DNA from: Bacteroides sp. An322
GTDB taxonomy: Bacteria; Bacteroidota; Bacteroidia; Bacteroidales; Bacteroidaceae
Assembly: GCF_002161765.1 (NCBI RefSeq)
Contig: NZ_NFIN01000027.1
Span: 1 to 42,205, forward strand
Direction: 5' to 3'
Length of the DNA: 42,205 bases
Shown here in pieces: positions 25,601 through 32,586 of the stretch; position 1 is the stretch's first letter, and every line of letters starts with the position of its first letter. Below the pieces are notes generated by a model. That model worked only from the letters and a program-made list of their open reading frames with translations, did no database searches and was not told the origin of the DNA. The translations under genes were made by a program, and so were the position numbers.

Positions 25601-25855
25601 CTTGTTTTTATAACCGATGTAGGTAAACGTAATGACATCCGACTTCTTTACCCCCGAAAGGATAAAGTCTCCGTCCAAACCAGTAACAGTACCATTCGTG
25701 GTACCTTTTACTACTACGCTGACGCCAATCATCGGTTCTCCTATGGCGTCTTTCACGATGCCCTGCACTTGCCCGTTCTGAGCAAAAGAGACGAGGCATA
25801 GCATACTCATTACGAGTAGCGCGACTGCGCTTCTTAGTCTTTGTAGGTAATACAT
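22601..25855 (-). CDS. SusC/RagA-like TonB-dependent transporter
   Basis: A 1084-residue outer-membrane receptor that imports pectic oligosaccharides using TonB energy. The signal peptide (about 1-25) is followed by a carboxypeptidase-regulatory-like domain (VQGIVKDAIGEPMIGVSVVV) and a TonB-box region. The plug domain carries DEVVVIGYGTMSKRDLTGSI, LTGKMPGVSITTTEGSPDAE, IRVRGGGSLSQDNSPLYIVD and DASSTAIYGAKGANGVIIIT, all SusC signatures. The remainder is the 22-stranded barrel ending GGINVTF with a C-terminal Phe. No sigma-interacting N-terminal extension is present, so control is likely by a regulator outside the window. The start lies 6 nt after the hairpin at 25861-25925. Confidence 0.96.
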   Translation of the reverse strand: MYYLQRLRSAVALLVMSMLCLVSFAQNGQVQGIVKDAIGEPMIGVSVVVKGTTNGTVTGLDGDFILSGVKKSDVITFTYIGYKNKEVTYNGEAQLNVTMEEDTEMLDEVVVIGYGTMSKRDLTGSIASVGAEELAAVPVNNVSEALTGKMPGVSITTTEGSPDAEVKIRVRGGGSLSQDNSPLYIVDGFPVSSISDIASADIESIDVLKDASSTAIYGAKGANGVIIITTKSGHEGKPQVNFGASFGIRKRVGEVGVLSPYEYVMYQQELNQDGTNYGLFQDLDIWKSIEGTNYQEELFGRTGNQQQYNVSVSGGTKETKYAVSYSRNDEKSIMIGSGYARNNITVKVQTKLNDWLTLDVNDRFSYTEIDGLSGGADTQESSKAYSIVARSTIYRPVTRLSEDFVDEDTGNTDYTPLERINATYKKQTRLQNNANASLTWEPIEGLKFRSEYGYGWRYNNTDQVWEAKATANSKFGYSGQPQAYLTKRIQKEWRLANTVTYDHKNLIAKEDKFNVMIGQEMTSSWYDDTNLTSVGFPTDNSVDDVLASMGNGTALPTETYIGIKDNTSSFFGRINYSLFDRYLLTATVRADGSSKFTDGNRWGVFPSVALAWRISEESFMKKTTDWLSNLKLRLSYGTAGNNRIDARYMYTTYALAGTDVRSIYFNETTASMLEHGTMLANPNLKWETTITRNIGIDFGFFNSRITGSIDAYWNTTKDLLMRQTLPGSSGYAYQYQNVGQTSNRGIEFMTDIVIADKEDWGLNFNFNISYNHGKIDKYPGGATWESSKWSGSGVISQEEFYLEEGGRLGEVYGYIYDGVYTTDDLQWNGTGWTIRTDAEGKPVTHGLGTVTGALEPGSMKLKDVNNDGTIDAKDKVRLGNTIQPVIGGFGLNGRFLKNFDFNIFFNYQLGGQIINGTKAASSFYDGSRQHYNVNNNFTMDNRWSRVDPVTGENMMNRNFANDYIAAHGEQAYYDYINGVNSGKSIYNPATVTGRPLTSWDVEDASFLRLQTISIGYTLPKAWTQKMLMQNVRIYATGYNLFCFTGYSGVDPEVDCCTSTPMTPGVDYAAYPKSFSIVGGINVTF

Positions 25856-25860
25856 AAATC

Positions 25861-25925
25861 AAAAGATGTGTTTAAATAGGAACTTTAATATTTTATATGC
25901 AAAGTTCTCTCAAAACACATCTTTT
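25861..25925. promoter_or_regulatory. Long two-part hairpin directly upstream of susC
   Basis: AAAAGATGTGTTT (25861-25873) is the perfect complement of AAACACATCTTTT (25913-25925), and a second stem lies inside it (AGGAACTTT at 25877-25885 with AAAGTTCT at 25901-25908). On the minus strand the hairpin ends only 5 nt before the susC ATG, so it would cover the translation start if transcribed. It also lies 38 nt after the GH105-CE8 stop and could be that gene's terminator. No perfect TTTG/TANNTTTG promoter for susC is found here. Confidence 0.6.
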
Positions 25926-25963
25926 TTTGTGCACATTTTGATTTTTTAATGATAAAAATTGTT

Positions 25964-28066
25964 TTATTCATGCGGATTCCATTCGCTTGACCGCAAATAA
26001 ACCTTGCTCATCGTTATTCCAGCCGCCTCTTTCTCAGTTAGTTGTTTTACCCATTTCACACGAGCAGACGTATCAGCCCCTTCACCGGAATTACCATACT
26101 CTGCATAACGGGCAGTTTGCTCATTGGCTTTATTCCGCCAATTATTCCACCCTGCCGGAACAATCTGTTTGCCCAACTCGCAATTCATAAAAACAGTAGA
26201 AGCATAAGGACGCCACGGACGCCCCAAGTAAACCTTGTTCACATTAGCATCTGCCGTCAGTTTACACTTATTGAACACATAACCATAAGCAATGCATTCG
26301 GGTGTAGAAGCAGCCGTCACAAACGAATTGGCTTTGCTATGAATGATACACCCTTCGAACCAAGCTGTAGAAGGACCAAAAATAAAGTCGGTTGTACCTT
26401 CGATGTAACAATTTTCGAAATAGAGGCGCGTACCTTCCACCCCTGTATAGACAGTATCTTGATTTCCCAACAGACGGCAATTGAAGAACCGCAAGCAATC
26501 GCCTTCTGTATGCAAAGCTACCGCCTGTCCTAAACGAGGAGCATTATTTTCAATGGTTATATTCCGAAACGTTATATGATTCCCTTCCACTTTCACCGTA
26601 TAGGTACGAAATGTCCCCATTTGATTTATATTAGCATGGTCGGCATTGGTAATGACGGTTTCATTTACATCCTCACCGATTATTTCTATATGCTGAAGCC
26701 AAGAAGGTATGACTAATTTTTCATGGTATACGCCTTTCTTTACATAAATTTTCACATTGTAATCCATAAAGGCACGAGCAGACTCCAACGCTTCAAAAAG
26801 CGTTGCATAATCACCCGTCCCGTCTTGAGCCACAACCAACATCCGCGGTTCCGCAAAACGGCGTTGCTCTTTAGGAAGGCTTTCCCATTCAAGACTTGCC
26901 AAGATAAACGGACCTACCGCTTTCGGGTCATTATCCCGGATTTTCTCATTAATATAATAATTATAGTCACCCGAACGGTAATTCTTTCCTCCCAATCCGG
27001 CTACGGCACACGCACGAGTTATCGAAACCAATCCTTTTTCATCTACCTGGATGAAATTATTCAGGATGCCTTCATATCCCTTCCGCGCTACATTAAAGTA
27101 AGAAGAGGGAATATATCCTTTACGCACTGCCTTAAACAACGAATAGACAAACATCGAAGAACAAGACGACTCCAGATAATTTCCTTCATCACCGCTCCGG
27201 TCCATAACTTGATACCATAACCCTTCTGGACTTTGATATTTCTTCAAAGTTTTTGCAATATGATTCAGAATAACCAATACCGAATCGCGTCCCGGTTCGT
27301 GTTTCGGGATAAAATCGAGCACATCTACAATCGCCATAGCGTACCAACCCAACGCACGTCCCCACGTATGTTGTGATTGACCGGTCTGTTTATCTGCCCA
27401 TTTCTCGGTTTTGCTCACATCACACGCATGGCGGAACAAGCCTGTAGCAGGGTCGTAGGTATGTTTTGCCGCTAATTGGATTTGTTTAATAACCTCCTGA
27501 TAAGCCTGAGGTTCATTATTCCGATAAGCATATTCTGCCAAATAAGGAACTCCCATATAAATACCGTCCAACCACATTTGGTGCGGATATACTTTCTTAT
27601 GCCAAAAACCTCCGTCCGCATTGCGTGGCTGCCCTTCGAACTGTGTACGGATTAAGTCTAACGCTTTTTTATATTTTGCTTCTTTCGTCTGCTCATAAAT
27701 ACGGAACAAGAATTTACCCGAATTGATACGGTCCAAACTATATTCCTCTACCTTATATTTCTTTATTGTACCGTCTGCATTGACCATTGTATCAGCATAC
27801 GCCAACGCATAATCAAAAAACTTTGCATCGCCATACCGGTCATACACATCCAGCATTGCGCCTAATTCCAATCCATGGCAATAATCCCACTTCAATGCCG
27901 GTTGGAAATCAAGCATCCAAGACTCTGGATTCCGAACCATTTCCGACTCAGCCATTCGGACTGACCAACACTTCTGCCCTTCAGGAAAATCTGTTTTTGC
28001 CTGAACTGCATTCGAAATTGAGAACAAAGCCCCCAATCCCAACAATAACCAAACATTGTTTTTCAT
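25964..28066 (-). CDS. GH105 unsaturated rhamnogalacturonyl hydrolase fused to CE8 pectin methylesterase
   Basis: A 700-residue periplasmic enzyme with a signal peptide (about 1-23). Residues about 30-400 form a GH105 (alpha/alpha)6 domain that removes the unsaturated uronic acid left by lyases; the hydration-type active site is shown by HQMWLDGIYMGVPYLAEY with Asp167 and the TWGRALGWYAMAIVDVLD and ESSCSSMFVYSLFKAVRKGY blocks. Residues about 404-700 form a CE8 domain with Gln513 in LGQAVA, Asp536 in GNQDTVY, Asp559 in TDFIFG and Arg615 in GRPWRPY. It would demethylate and degrade imported oligogalacturonides. It lies upstream of susC on the same strand and is divergent from the EIIC-kduI-exuT operon. 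Confidence 0.93.
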   Translation of the reverse strand: MKNNVWLLLGLGALFSISNAVQAKTDFPEGQKCWSVRMAESEMVRNPESWMLDFQPALKWDYCHGLELGAMLDVYDRYGDAKFFDYALAYADTMVNADGTIKKYKVEEYSLDRINSGKFLFRIYEQTKEAKYKKALDLIRTQFEGQPRNADGGFWHKKVYPHQMWLDGIYMGVPYLAEYAYRNNEPQAYQEVIKQIQLAAKHTYDPATGLFRHACDVSKTEKWADKQTGQSQHTWGRALGWYAMAIVDVLDFIPKHEPGRDSVLVILNHIAKTLKKYQSPEGLWYQVMDRSGDEGNYLESSCSSMFVYSLFKAVRKGYIPSSYFNVARKGYEGILNNFIQVDEKGLVSITRACAVAGLGGKNYRSGDYNYYINEKIRDNDPKAVGPFILASLEWESLPKEQRRFAEPRMLVVAQDGTGDYATLFEALESARAFMDYNVKIYVKKGVYHEKLVIPSWLQHIEIIGEDVNETVITNADHANINQMGTFRTYTVKVEGNHITFRNITIENNAPRLGQAVALHTEGDCLRFFNCRLLGNQDTVYTGVEGTRLYFENCYIEGTTDFIFGPSTAWFEGCIIHSKANSFVTAASTPECIAYGYVFNKCKLTADANVNKVYLGRPWRPYASTVFMNCELGKQIVPAGWNNWRNKANEQTARYAEYGNSGEGADTSARVKWVKQLTEKEAAGITMSKVYLRSSEWNPHE

Positions 28067-28087
28067 GACACCTAATTTTATTTTTTA

Positions 28088-28095
28088 CAAAAGTA
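28088..28095 (-). promoter_or_regulatory. -7 box of the GH105-CE8 gene
   Basis: On the minus strand TACTTTTG fits TANNTTTG about 21 nt upstream of the start. Position may be off by one base. It is the same octamer as in front of the first pectate lyase gene (11797-11804). Confidence 0.5.
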
Positions 28096-28164
28096 CGAAA
28101 AAGCCCTAATCAGCATGTGGATTTTCTGGGCTTAAAAGTCGATTATTTATTCATCTATATGGAA

Positions 28165-28180
28165 TTATCGTGTACGATAA
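28165..28180. promoter_or_regulatory. Palindromic operator-like site in the divergent pectin promoter region
   Basis: TTATCG and CGATAA flank a TGTA centre (TTATCGTGTACGATAA). It lies between the divergent GH105-CE8 and EIIC genes, about 75-90 nt upstream of each -7 box. The shape suits a dimeric regulator, but no regulator gene is in the window and the cognate protein is unknown. Confidence 0.35.
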
Positions 28181-28231
28181 CGGGAAAAATCGTTTTTATT
28201 TGACCTAAGTTTATAAATTCTTTAAAAATCC

Positions 28232-28263
28232 ATTGCAAATTAAAAGAAAAGAGCGTACATTTG
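28232..28263 (+). promoter_or_regulatory. Promoter of the EIIC-kduI-exuT operon
   Basis: ATTG (28232-28235), a near match to the TTTG -33 box, is followed after 20 nt by TACATTTG (28256-28263), a match to TANNTTTG. The ATG at 28323 is about 50-55 nt from the predicted start site. Confidence 0.6.
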
Positions 28264-28322
28264 GTGCAATATCATTCATTATTAACCTTAACAACCCTAC
28301 TTAAGAAAGATAAAATTAACGT

Positions 28323-29696
28323 ATGGAACAAGTTTTTAGCTACATTATCAGCTTAGGAGCATCAGTCATGATGCCCATTATTTTTACAATTATCGGTTTA
28401 TGTATTGGCATGAAGTTCGGCAAAGCATTGAAGTCCGGACTCTGCGTGGGGGTTGGTTTCGTAGGCTTAGGCGTAGTTACCGCTTTACTAACCACCAACT
28501 TCGATAATCCGTTGAAAGCTATCTCCGATCTTTATCATTTGCAACTAAACGTATTCGACATGGGTTGGCCCGCTGCAGCAGCCGTGGCATACAATACTGC
28601 CGTAGGTGCTTTGATTATCCCAATTTGCTTGGGTATAAATGTATTGATGCTCATCACGAAGACTACACGCACGGTCAACATCGACCTTTGGAACTATTGG
28701 CACTTCGCTTTCATCGGTGCCGTAGCCTATTTCGTAATGGGAGAAAGTCTGGCATGGGGCTATTTTGCAGCCATTGTATGCTACATCATCACCCTCGTAT
28801 GTGCCGACCTTACGGCTGAAAAGTTCCAGAAATATTATGATTTGGACGGAATCTCTATTCCTCAACCCTTTTGCCAAAGTTTCACTCCTTTCGCTATCCT
28901 TATAAATAAAGCACTGGATAAGATTCCCGGCTTCTCCAAGCTGGACATTGATGCAGATGGCATGAAGAAAAAGTTCGGTGTGTTAGGCGAACCTTTGGTA
29001 TTGGGTGTCATCGTAGGCGTACTCATTGGCGCTGCTGCACAGCTCGACATTAAAAAAGTGCTTTTCTTAGGCATCACGATGGGTGCGGTTATGGAACTTA
29101 TTCCCCGCATTACCTCGCTCTTTATAGAGGGATTGAAACCTATTTCCGAAAAAACATCCGAATTGGTTAAAACCAAATTCAACGGCAAGAAAGTACATAT
29201 TGGTATGAGCCCTGCTTTGGTAATCGGCCATCCTGCCACACTGGTAGCATCGGTCATCCTGATACCCGTCATTTTGGCATTAGCCGTATTCCTTCCGGGC
29301 AATCAGTTTCTTCCATTGGCATCCTTGGCAGGTATGTTCTACCTTTTCCCCATGGTGCTTCCTTATACGAAAGGCAATGTATTGAAAACTTTGATTATTG
29401 GTTTGGTGACTCTCATCATCGGACTCTACTTCGTAACCGATATGGCTCCCGACTTCACATTAGCCGCCAACACAGTATATGACGCAACACACGACCCCAC
29501 GGCACATATCCCGGAAGGTTTCTCTGGCGGTGCGCTCGACTTTGCCTCCTCTCTCTTTGGGTGGGTCATCTATAGAGGCGTCAAGCTCTCTTACATAGGT
29601 GCCGGATTACTCGCCCTGATAGCCATTGGCATGATGCTCATCAACCGCCGCATCATCATCCGTAGTGAAAAAGAAGCAAAACAAGCCACAAAATAA
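28323..29696 (+). CDS. Orphan PTS EIIC, galactitol type
   Basis: A 457-residue polytopic membrane protein with 9-11 hydrophobic spans, matching the IIC component of the galactitol/SgcC family (FSYIISLGASVMMPIIFTII, GMSPALVIGHPATLVASVIL, AGMFYLFPMVLPYTKGN). Classic EIIC proteins translocate a sugar while EIIA and EIIB phosphorylate it. No EIIA, EIIB, HPr or EI gene is nearby, so this protein probably acts without phosphorylation, as a permease for a uronate-type product of the pectin locus. It is first in an operon with kduI (41 nt apart) and the ExuT-like transporter. The substrate is inferred from context only. Confidence 0.8.
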   Translation: MEQVFSYIISLGASVMMPIIFTIIGLCIGMKFGKALKSGLCVGVGFVGLGVVTALLTTNFDNPLKAISDLYHLQLNVFDMGWPAAAAVAYNTAVGALIIPICLGINVLMLITKTTRTVNIDLWNYWHFAFIGAVAYFVMGESLAWGYFAAIVCYIITLVCADLTAEKFQKYYDLDGISIPQPFCQSFTPFAILINKALDKIPGFSKLDIDADGMKKKFGVLGEPLVLGVIVGVLIGAAAQLDIKKVLFLGITMGAVMELIPRITSLFIEGLKPISEKTSELVKTKFNGKKVHIGMSPALVIGHPATLVASVILIPVILALAVFLPGNQFLPLASLAGMFYLFPMVLPYTKGNVLKTLIIGLVTLIIGLYFVTDMAPDFTLAANTVYDATHDPTAHIPEGFSGGALDFASSLFGWVIYRGVKLSYIGAGLLALIAIGMMLINRRIIIRSEKEAKQATK

Positions 29697-29737
29697 TCAT
29701 TCCACAAAAAGAACTTAATAATTAAACATACAGAACG

Positions 29738-30694
29738 ATGAAAAAATTAGCTATTGCAATGATGCTGGGCTTAGCAGCAACAACAGCATCTGCTCAAATG
29801 AACTACAAAGTACAGACAGCTTGCCATCCGCAAGACGTAAAACACTATGATACCGAACGCTTGCGCTCATCCTTCATGATGGAGAAAGTGATGGCTGCTG
29901 ATGAAATCAACCTGACCTATACACTCTATGACCGCCTCATCTATGGCGGTGTAATGCCCGTTAACAAAGTGCTGAAGCTAGAAACATTCCGCGAATTAGG
30001 TCCAGAAATCACCTATTTCTTGGAACGCCGTGAATTGGGTGTAATTAATATAGGCGGAGACGGTGTCGTAACCGTAGACGGCAAAGAATATCCCATGAAA
30101 TATAAAGAAGCACTTTATGTAGGTTGTGGCAATAAAGAAGTGACTTTCAAGAGCAACGATCCTGCCAAACCCGCTAAATTTTACATCAATTCAGCTCCTG
30201 CCTACAAGCAATTTGTCACTCAGCTGATTACTACCGATGTAGAAGCTCAAAAAGCCAATCCGAAGAAATACGCATTAGCTATCTCAGACCACTATGGAAA
30301 AATGGAAGACAGCAACGACCGTGTAGTGAACCAGTTGATTGTGAAAGATGTATTGGAGCGTGTGAAAAACGGAGGTACCAACCAGTTGCAGATGGGATTG
30401 ACCGAATTAGCTCCCGGCTCGGTATGGAACACCATGCCTGCCCACACGCATACGCGCCGTATGGAAGCATATTTCTATTTCAATGTGCCCGAAGGCAATG
30501 CCATTTGCCACCTCATGGGCGAACCTCAAGAAGAGCGTCTGATTTGGCTTCATAACGAACAAGCTATCACCTCACCCGAATGGAGCATTCATGCAGCTGC
30601 TGGCACCAGCAACTATACTTTCATTTGGGGTATGGCAGGCGAAAATCTGAAATATAGCGACAAGGACGAAATCAAATACCTTGATATGAAATAA
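29738..30694 (+). CDS. kduI: 5-dehydro-4-deoxy-D-glucuronate isomerase with a signal peptide
   Basis: A 318-residue KduI, which isomerises the 4-deoxy-5-ketouronate formed from unsaturated galacturonate into the 2,5-diketo acid. The cupin core and the zinc ligands are intact: His236 and His238 in PAHTHTRR, Glu243 in MEAYF and His285 in EWSIHAA. The family is usually about 278 residues and cytoplasmic. Here the KduI core (from [17 protein letters not shown]) is preceded by about 19 residues, [19 protein letters not shown], that form a clear Sec signal peptide. The enzyme should therefore act in the periplasm, next to the lyases and GH105 enzyme that make its substrate. It lies between the orphan EIIC and the hexuronate transporter gene. 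Confidence 0.9.
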   Translation: MKKLAIAMMLGLAATTASAQMNYKVQTACHPQDVKHYDTERLRSSFMMEKVMAADEINLTYTLYDRLIYGGVMPVNKVLKLETFRELGPEITYFLERRELGVINIGGDGVVTVDGKEYPMKYKEALYVGCGNKEVTFKSNDPAKPAKFYINSAPAYKQFVTQLITTDVEAQKANPKKYALAISDHYGKMEDSNDRVVNQLIVKDVLERVKNGGTNQLQMGLTELAPGSVWNTMPAHTHTRRMEAYFYFNVPEGNAICHLMGEPQEERLIWLHNEQAITSPEWSIHAAAGTSNYTFIWGMAGENLKYSDKDEIKYLDMK

Positions 30695-30734
30695 ATCATC
30701 ATTAATATATAACTTCTAATAACTGTTTCATACC

Positions 30735-32201
30735 ATGAGCAATTCAAACAAAACGGGGGCAAAAATGACCAATTACCGTTGGGTGATTTGTACGATGTTG
30801 TTTTTAGCTACCGCTGCAACTTACATGGACCGTCAGGTTCTTTCTCTTACTTACAAAGACTTTATCGCACCAGAATTGGGTTGGAACGATGACAATTACG
30901 GACTTATCACCGGCGTATTCTCATTGGCATACGCTATCAGCATGTTGTTCATCGGCAAATTCATTGACAAGGTTGGAACCCGTCGTGGCTATCTTTGTGC
31001 CTTCGGCACATGGGTGGTAGGTGCAACTTTGCATGCATTCACCAGCATCTTGACAAACGGCATCGTGGACGGCACATGGCTGTTCAGCTTTGAAGCCACA
31101 CGCGAGCACTTGGCTGCCATCCGGACTACAGGCAATGTTGCTTTAGCCGTATCTACCGTCAGTGTATGGTTGTTCTTGTGCATGCGGGTCATTGTGGCAA
31201 TCGGTGAATCAGGAAACTTCCCTTCTGCCGTAAAAATCACCGCAGAATACTTTCCGAAGAAAGACCGTGGCTTTGCTACCGGCTTATTCAATGCAGGGGC
31301 ACAGATCGGAGCCTTGGTTGCTCCCTTTATCATCCCAGGCATCGCACGTGCTTTGGGTTGGGAAATGGCTTTCATCGTAATGAGTGGTTTCGGGTTGATT
31401 TGGATGATTGCATTCTATAAAGTGTATGACAAGCCAAGAGACAGCAAACATGTAAACAAAGCCGAACTGGAATACATCGAACAAGATGCCATAGCTGAAA
31501 ATACCGTAAGCAAAGATAACAACGACGGTCCGAAAATCGGACTTTGGAAATGCTTCACCTTCCGTCAGACTTGGGCGGTCATCTTCGGTCGTTTCTTGCC
31601 GGACGGTGTATGGTGGTTCTTCTTATTCTGGGCACCTGCCTACGTCAAAGACGTATATGGCTACAGTTCAGACTCCACAATGGGTATCATGTTGATATTC
31701 ACTTTATACCTTATTTCCATGCTGTCGCTTTACGGAAGCTACCTGCCCACTATCTTTGTAGAAAAGAAAGGCATGGACCCGTATAAAGGACGTATGAAAG
31801 CCATGCTGATATTCGCATTCTTTCCGCTAATCGGATTGTTTGCACAATCAGCCGGTTCTATCTCTTGCTGGTATCCTATCATCATGATTGGTATTATCGG
31901 TGCTGCACATCAAAGCTGGAGTGCCAATGTATATTCCGTAGTGAGCGATATGTTCCCCAAATCAGCCGTTGCTACGGTTACGGGTATCGGAGGTATGGTC
32001 GGAGGTATCGGAAGCTTCCTGTTCAACTATTGTTCAGGCATATTGTTCACTTATTCAGCAGAAAGCAACATGCAATTCTTGGGATTTGAGGGCAAGAATG
32101 CAGGCTACATGATTGTGTTTATTGTGGCTTCTTTGGCTTACCTGTTCAGCTGGATTATGATGAAGATTATGGTACCGAAATACAAATTGGTAGAAGTCTA
32201 A
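30735..32201 (+). CDS. exuT: Hexuronate MFS transporter, ExuT type
   Basis: A 488-residue major facilitator with about 12 membrane spans. The first block, NYRWVICTMLFLATAATYMD followed by RQVLSLTYKDF, and the RIVDKVG-like FIDKVGTRRGYLCAFGTWVV loop mark the anion:cation symporter / ExuT group that brings galacturonate or glucuronate into the cell. FPSAVKITAEYFPKKDRGFA and TGLFNAGAQIGALVAPFIIP are typical. It is 40 nt after kduI, so it is the last gene of the operon, and is followed by a strong terminator (32226-32268). It could carry free galacturonate or the KduI product. A longer insert between spans 3 and 4 (about 95-130) is visible. Confidence 0.88.
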   Translation: MSNSNKTGAKMTNYRWVICTMLFLATAATYMDRQVLSLTYKDFIAPELGWNDDNYGLITGVFSLAYAISMLFIGKFIDKVGTRRGYLCAFGTWVVGATLHAFTSILTNGIVDGTWLFSFEATREHLAAIRTTGNVALAVSTVSVWLFLCMRVIVAIGESGNFPSAVKITAEYFPKKDRGFATGLFNAGAQIGALVAPFIIPGIARALGWEMAFIVMSGFGLIWMIAFYKVYDKPRDSKHVNKAELEYIEQDAIAENTVSKDNNDGPKIGLWKCFTFRQTWAVIFGRFLPDGVWWFFLFWAPAYVKDVYGYSSDSTMGIMLIFTLYLISMLSLYGSYLPTIFVEKKGMDPYKGRMKAMLIFAFFPLIGLFAQSAGSISCWYPIIMIGIIGAAHQSWSANVYSVVSDMFPKSAVATVTGIGGMVGGIGSFLFNYCSGILFTYSAESNMQFLGFEGKNAGYMIVFIVASLAYLFSWIMMKIMVPKYKLVEV

Positions 32202-32225
32202 AATCATCTTTCCTTTTGTCTTTAT

Positions 32226-32268
32226 AAAAATGCCTGCATTCCTTATTGGTGGAACGCAGGCATTTTTT
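32226..32268 (+). terminator. Rho-independent terminator after exuT
   Basis: AAAAATGCCTGC (32226-32237) pairs with GCAGGCATTTTT (32256-32267) and a T-run follows, 25 nt after the stop codon. Confidence 0.9.
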
Positions 32269-32294
32269 ACATGCTACACATACCGGTACTGTGT

Positions 32295-32382
32295 CAATCC
32301 TACTAGGGTAGGACTGCAATTCTACCCTGATAGGATTGCAATACTACCCTAATAAAACAGCAATCTTACCCTAATAGGATTA
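32295..32382. repeat. Four tandem 22-bp repeats with a TACCCTAATAGG core
   Basis: Units start at 32295, 32317, 32339 and 32361, each 22 bp and beginning CAAT. Units 2-4 share the core CTACCCTAATA (unit 2 has TGATA), and unit 1 is the reverse complement orientation of the same unit (CCTACTAGGGTAGGA). No spacers are present, so this is not a CRISPR array. It lies between the exuT terminator and the 82-bp repeat, in the convergent gap before the CE7-like gene. Confidence 0.85.
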
Positions 32383-32442
32383 AGGAACAAACCTTTTGCT
32401 CCATAAAAAGCAATCTGATAAACCAAGAAAGACAAAAAAATA

Positions 32443-32576
32443 AATGAATGTCCGCATTTCGCCAATTTGCTTGTAGGGGCAGGGTTTGCCTGCCCGAGTG
32501 CGCCCATAAACATATCCGTTGATGTATCTAGGCGGGCAAACCCCGCCCCTACATTGGATATTTGCGGATATTCATT
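32443..32576. repeat. 82-bp palindromic repeat, full copy 2, in a larger hairpin
   Basis: The core runs from TGTAGGGGC at 32472 to GCCCCTACA at 32553 (82 bp, identical in length to 651-732). It is enclosed by an outer stem, AATGAATGTCCGCA (32443-32456) with TGCGGATATTCATT (32563-32576), which differ at one position. A piece like the left outer arm also occurs at 8051-8061. The element ends 10 nt before the stop of the CE7-like gene and may terminate it. Confidence 0.8.
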
Positions 32577-32586
32577 AAAAATAAAA

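Noticed and set aside
32295..32382. CRISPR array
   Set aside because: The 22-bp units are directly adjacent with no spacers, one is inverted, and no cas gene is near.
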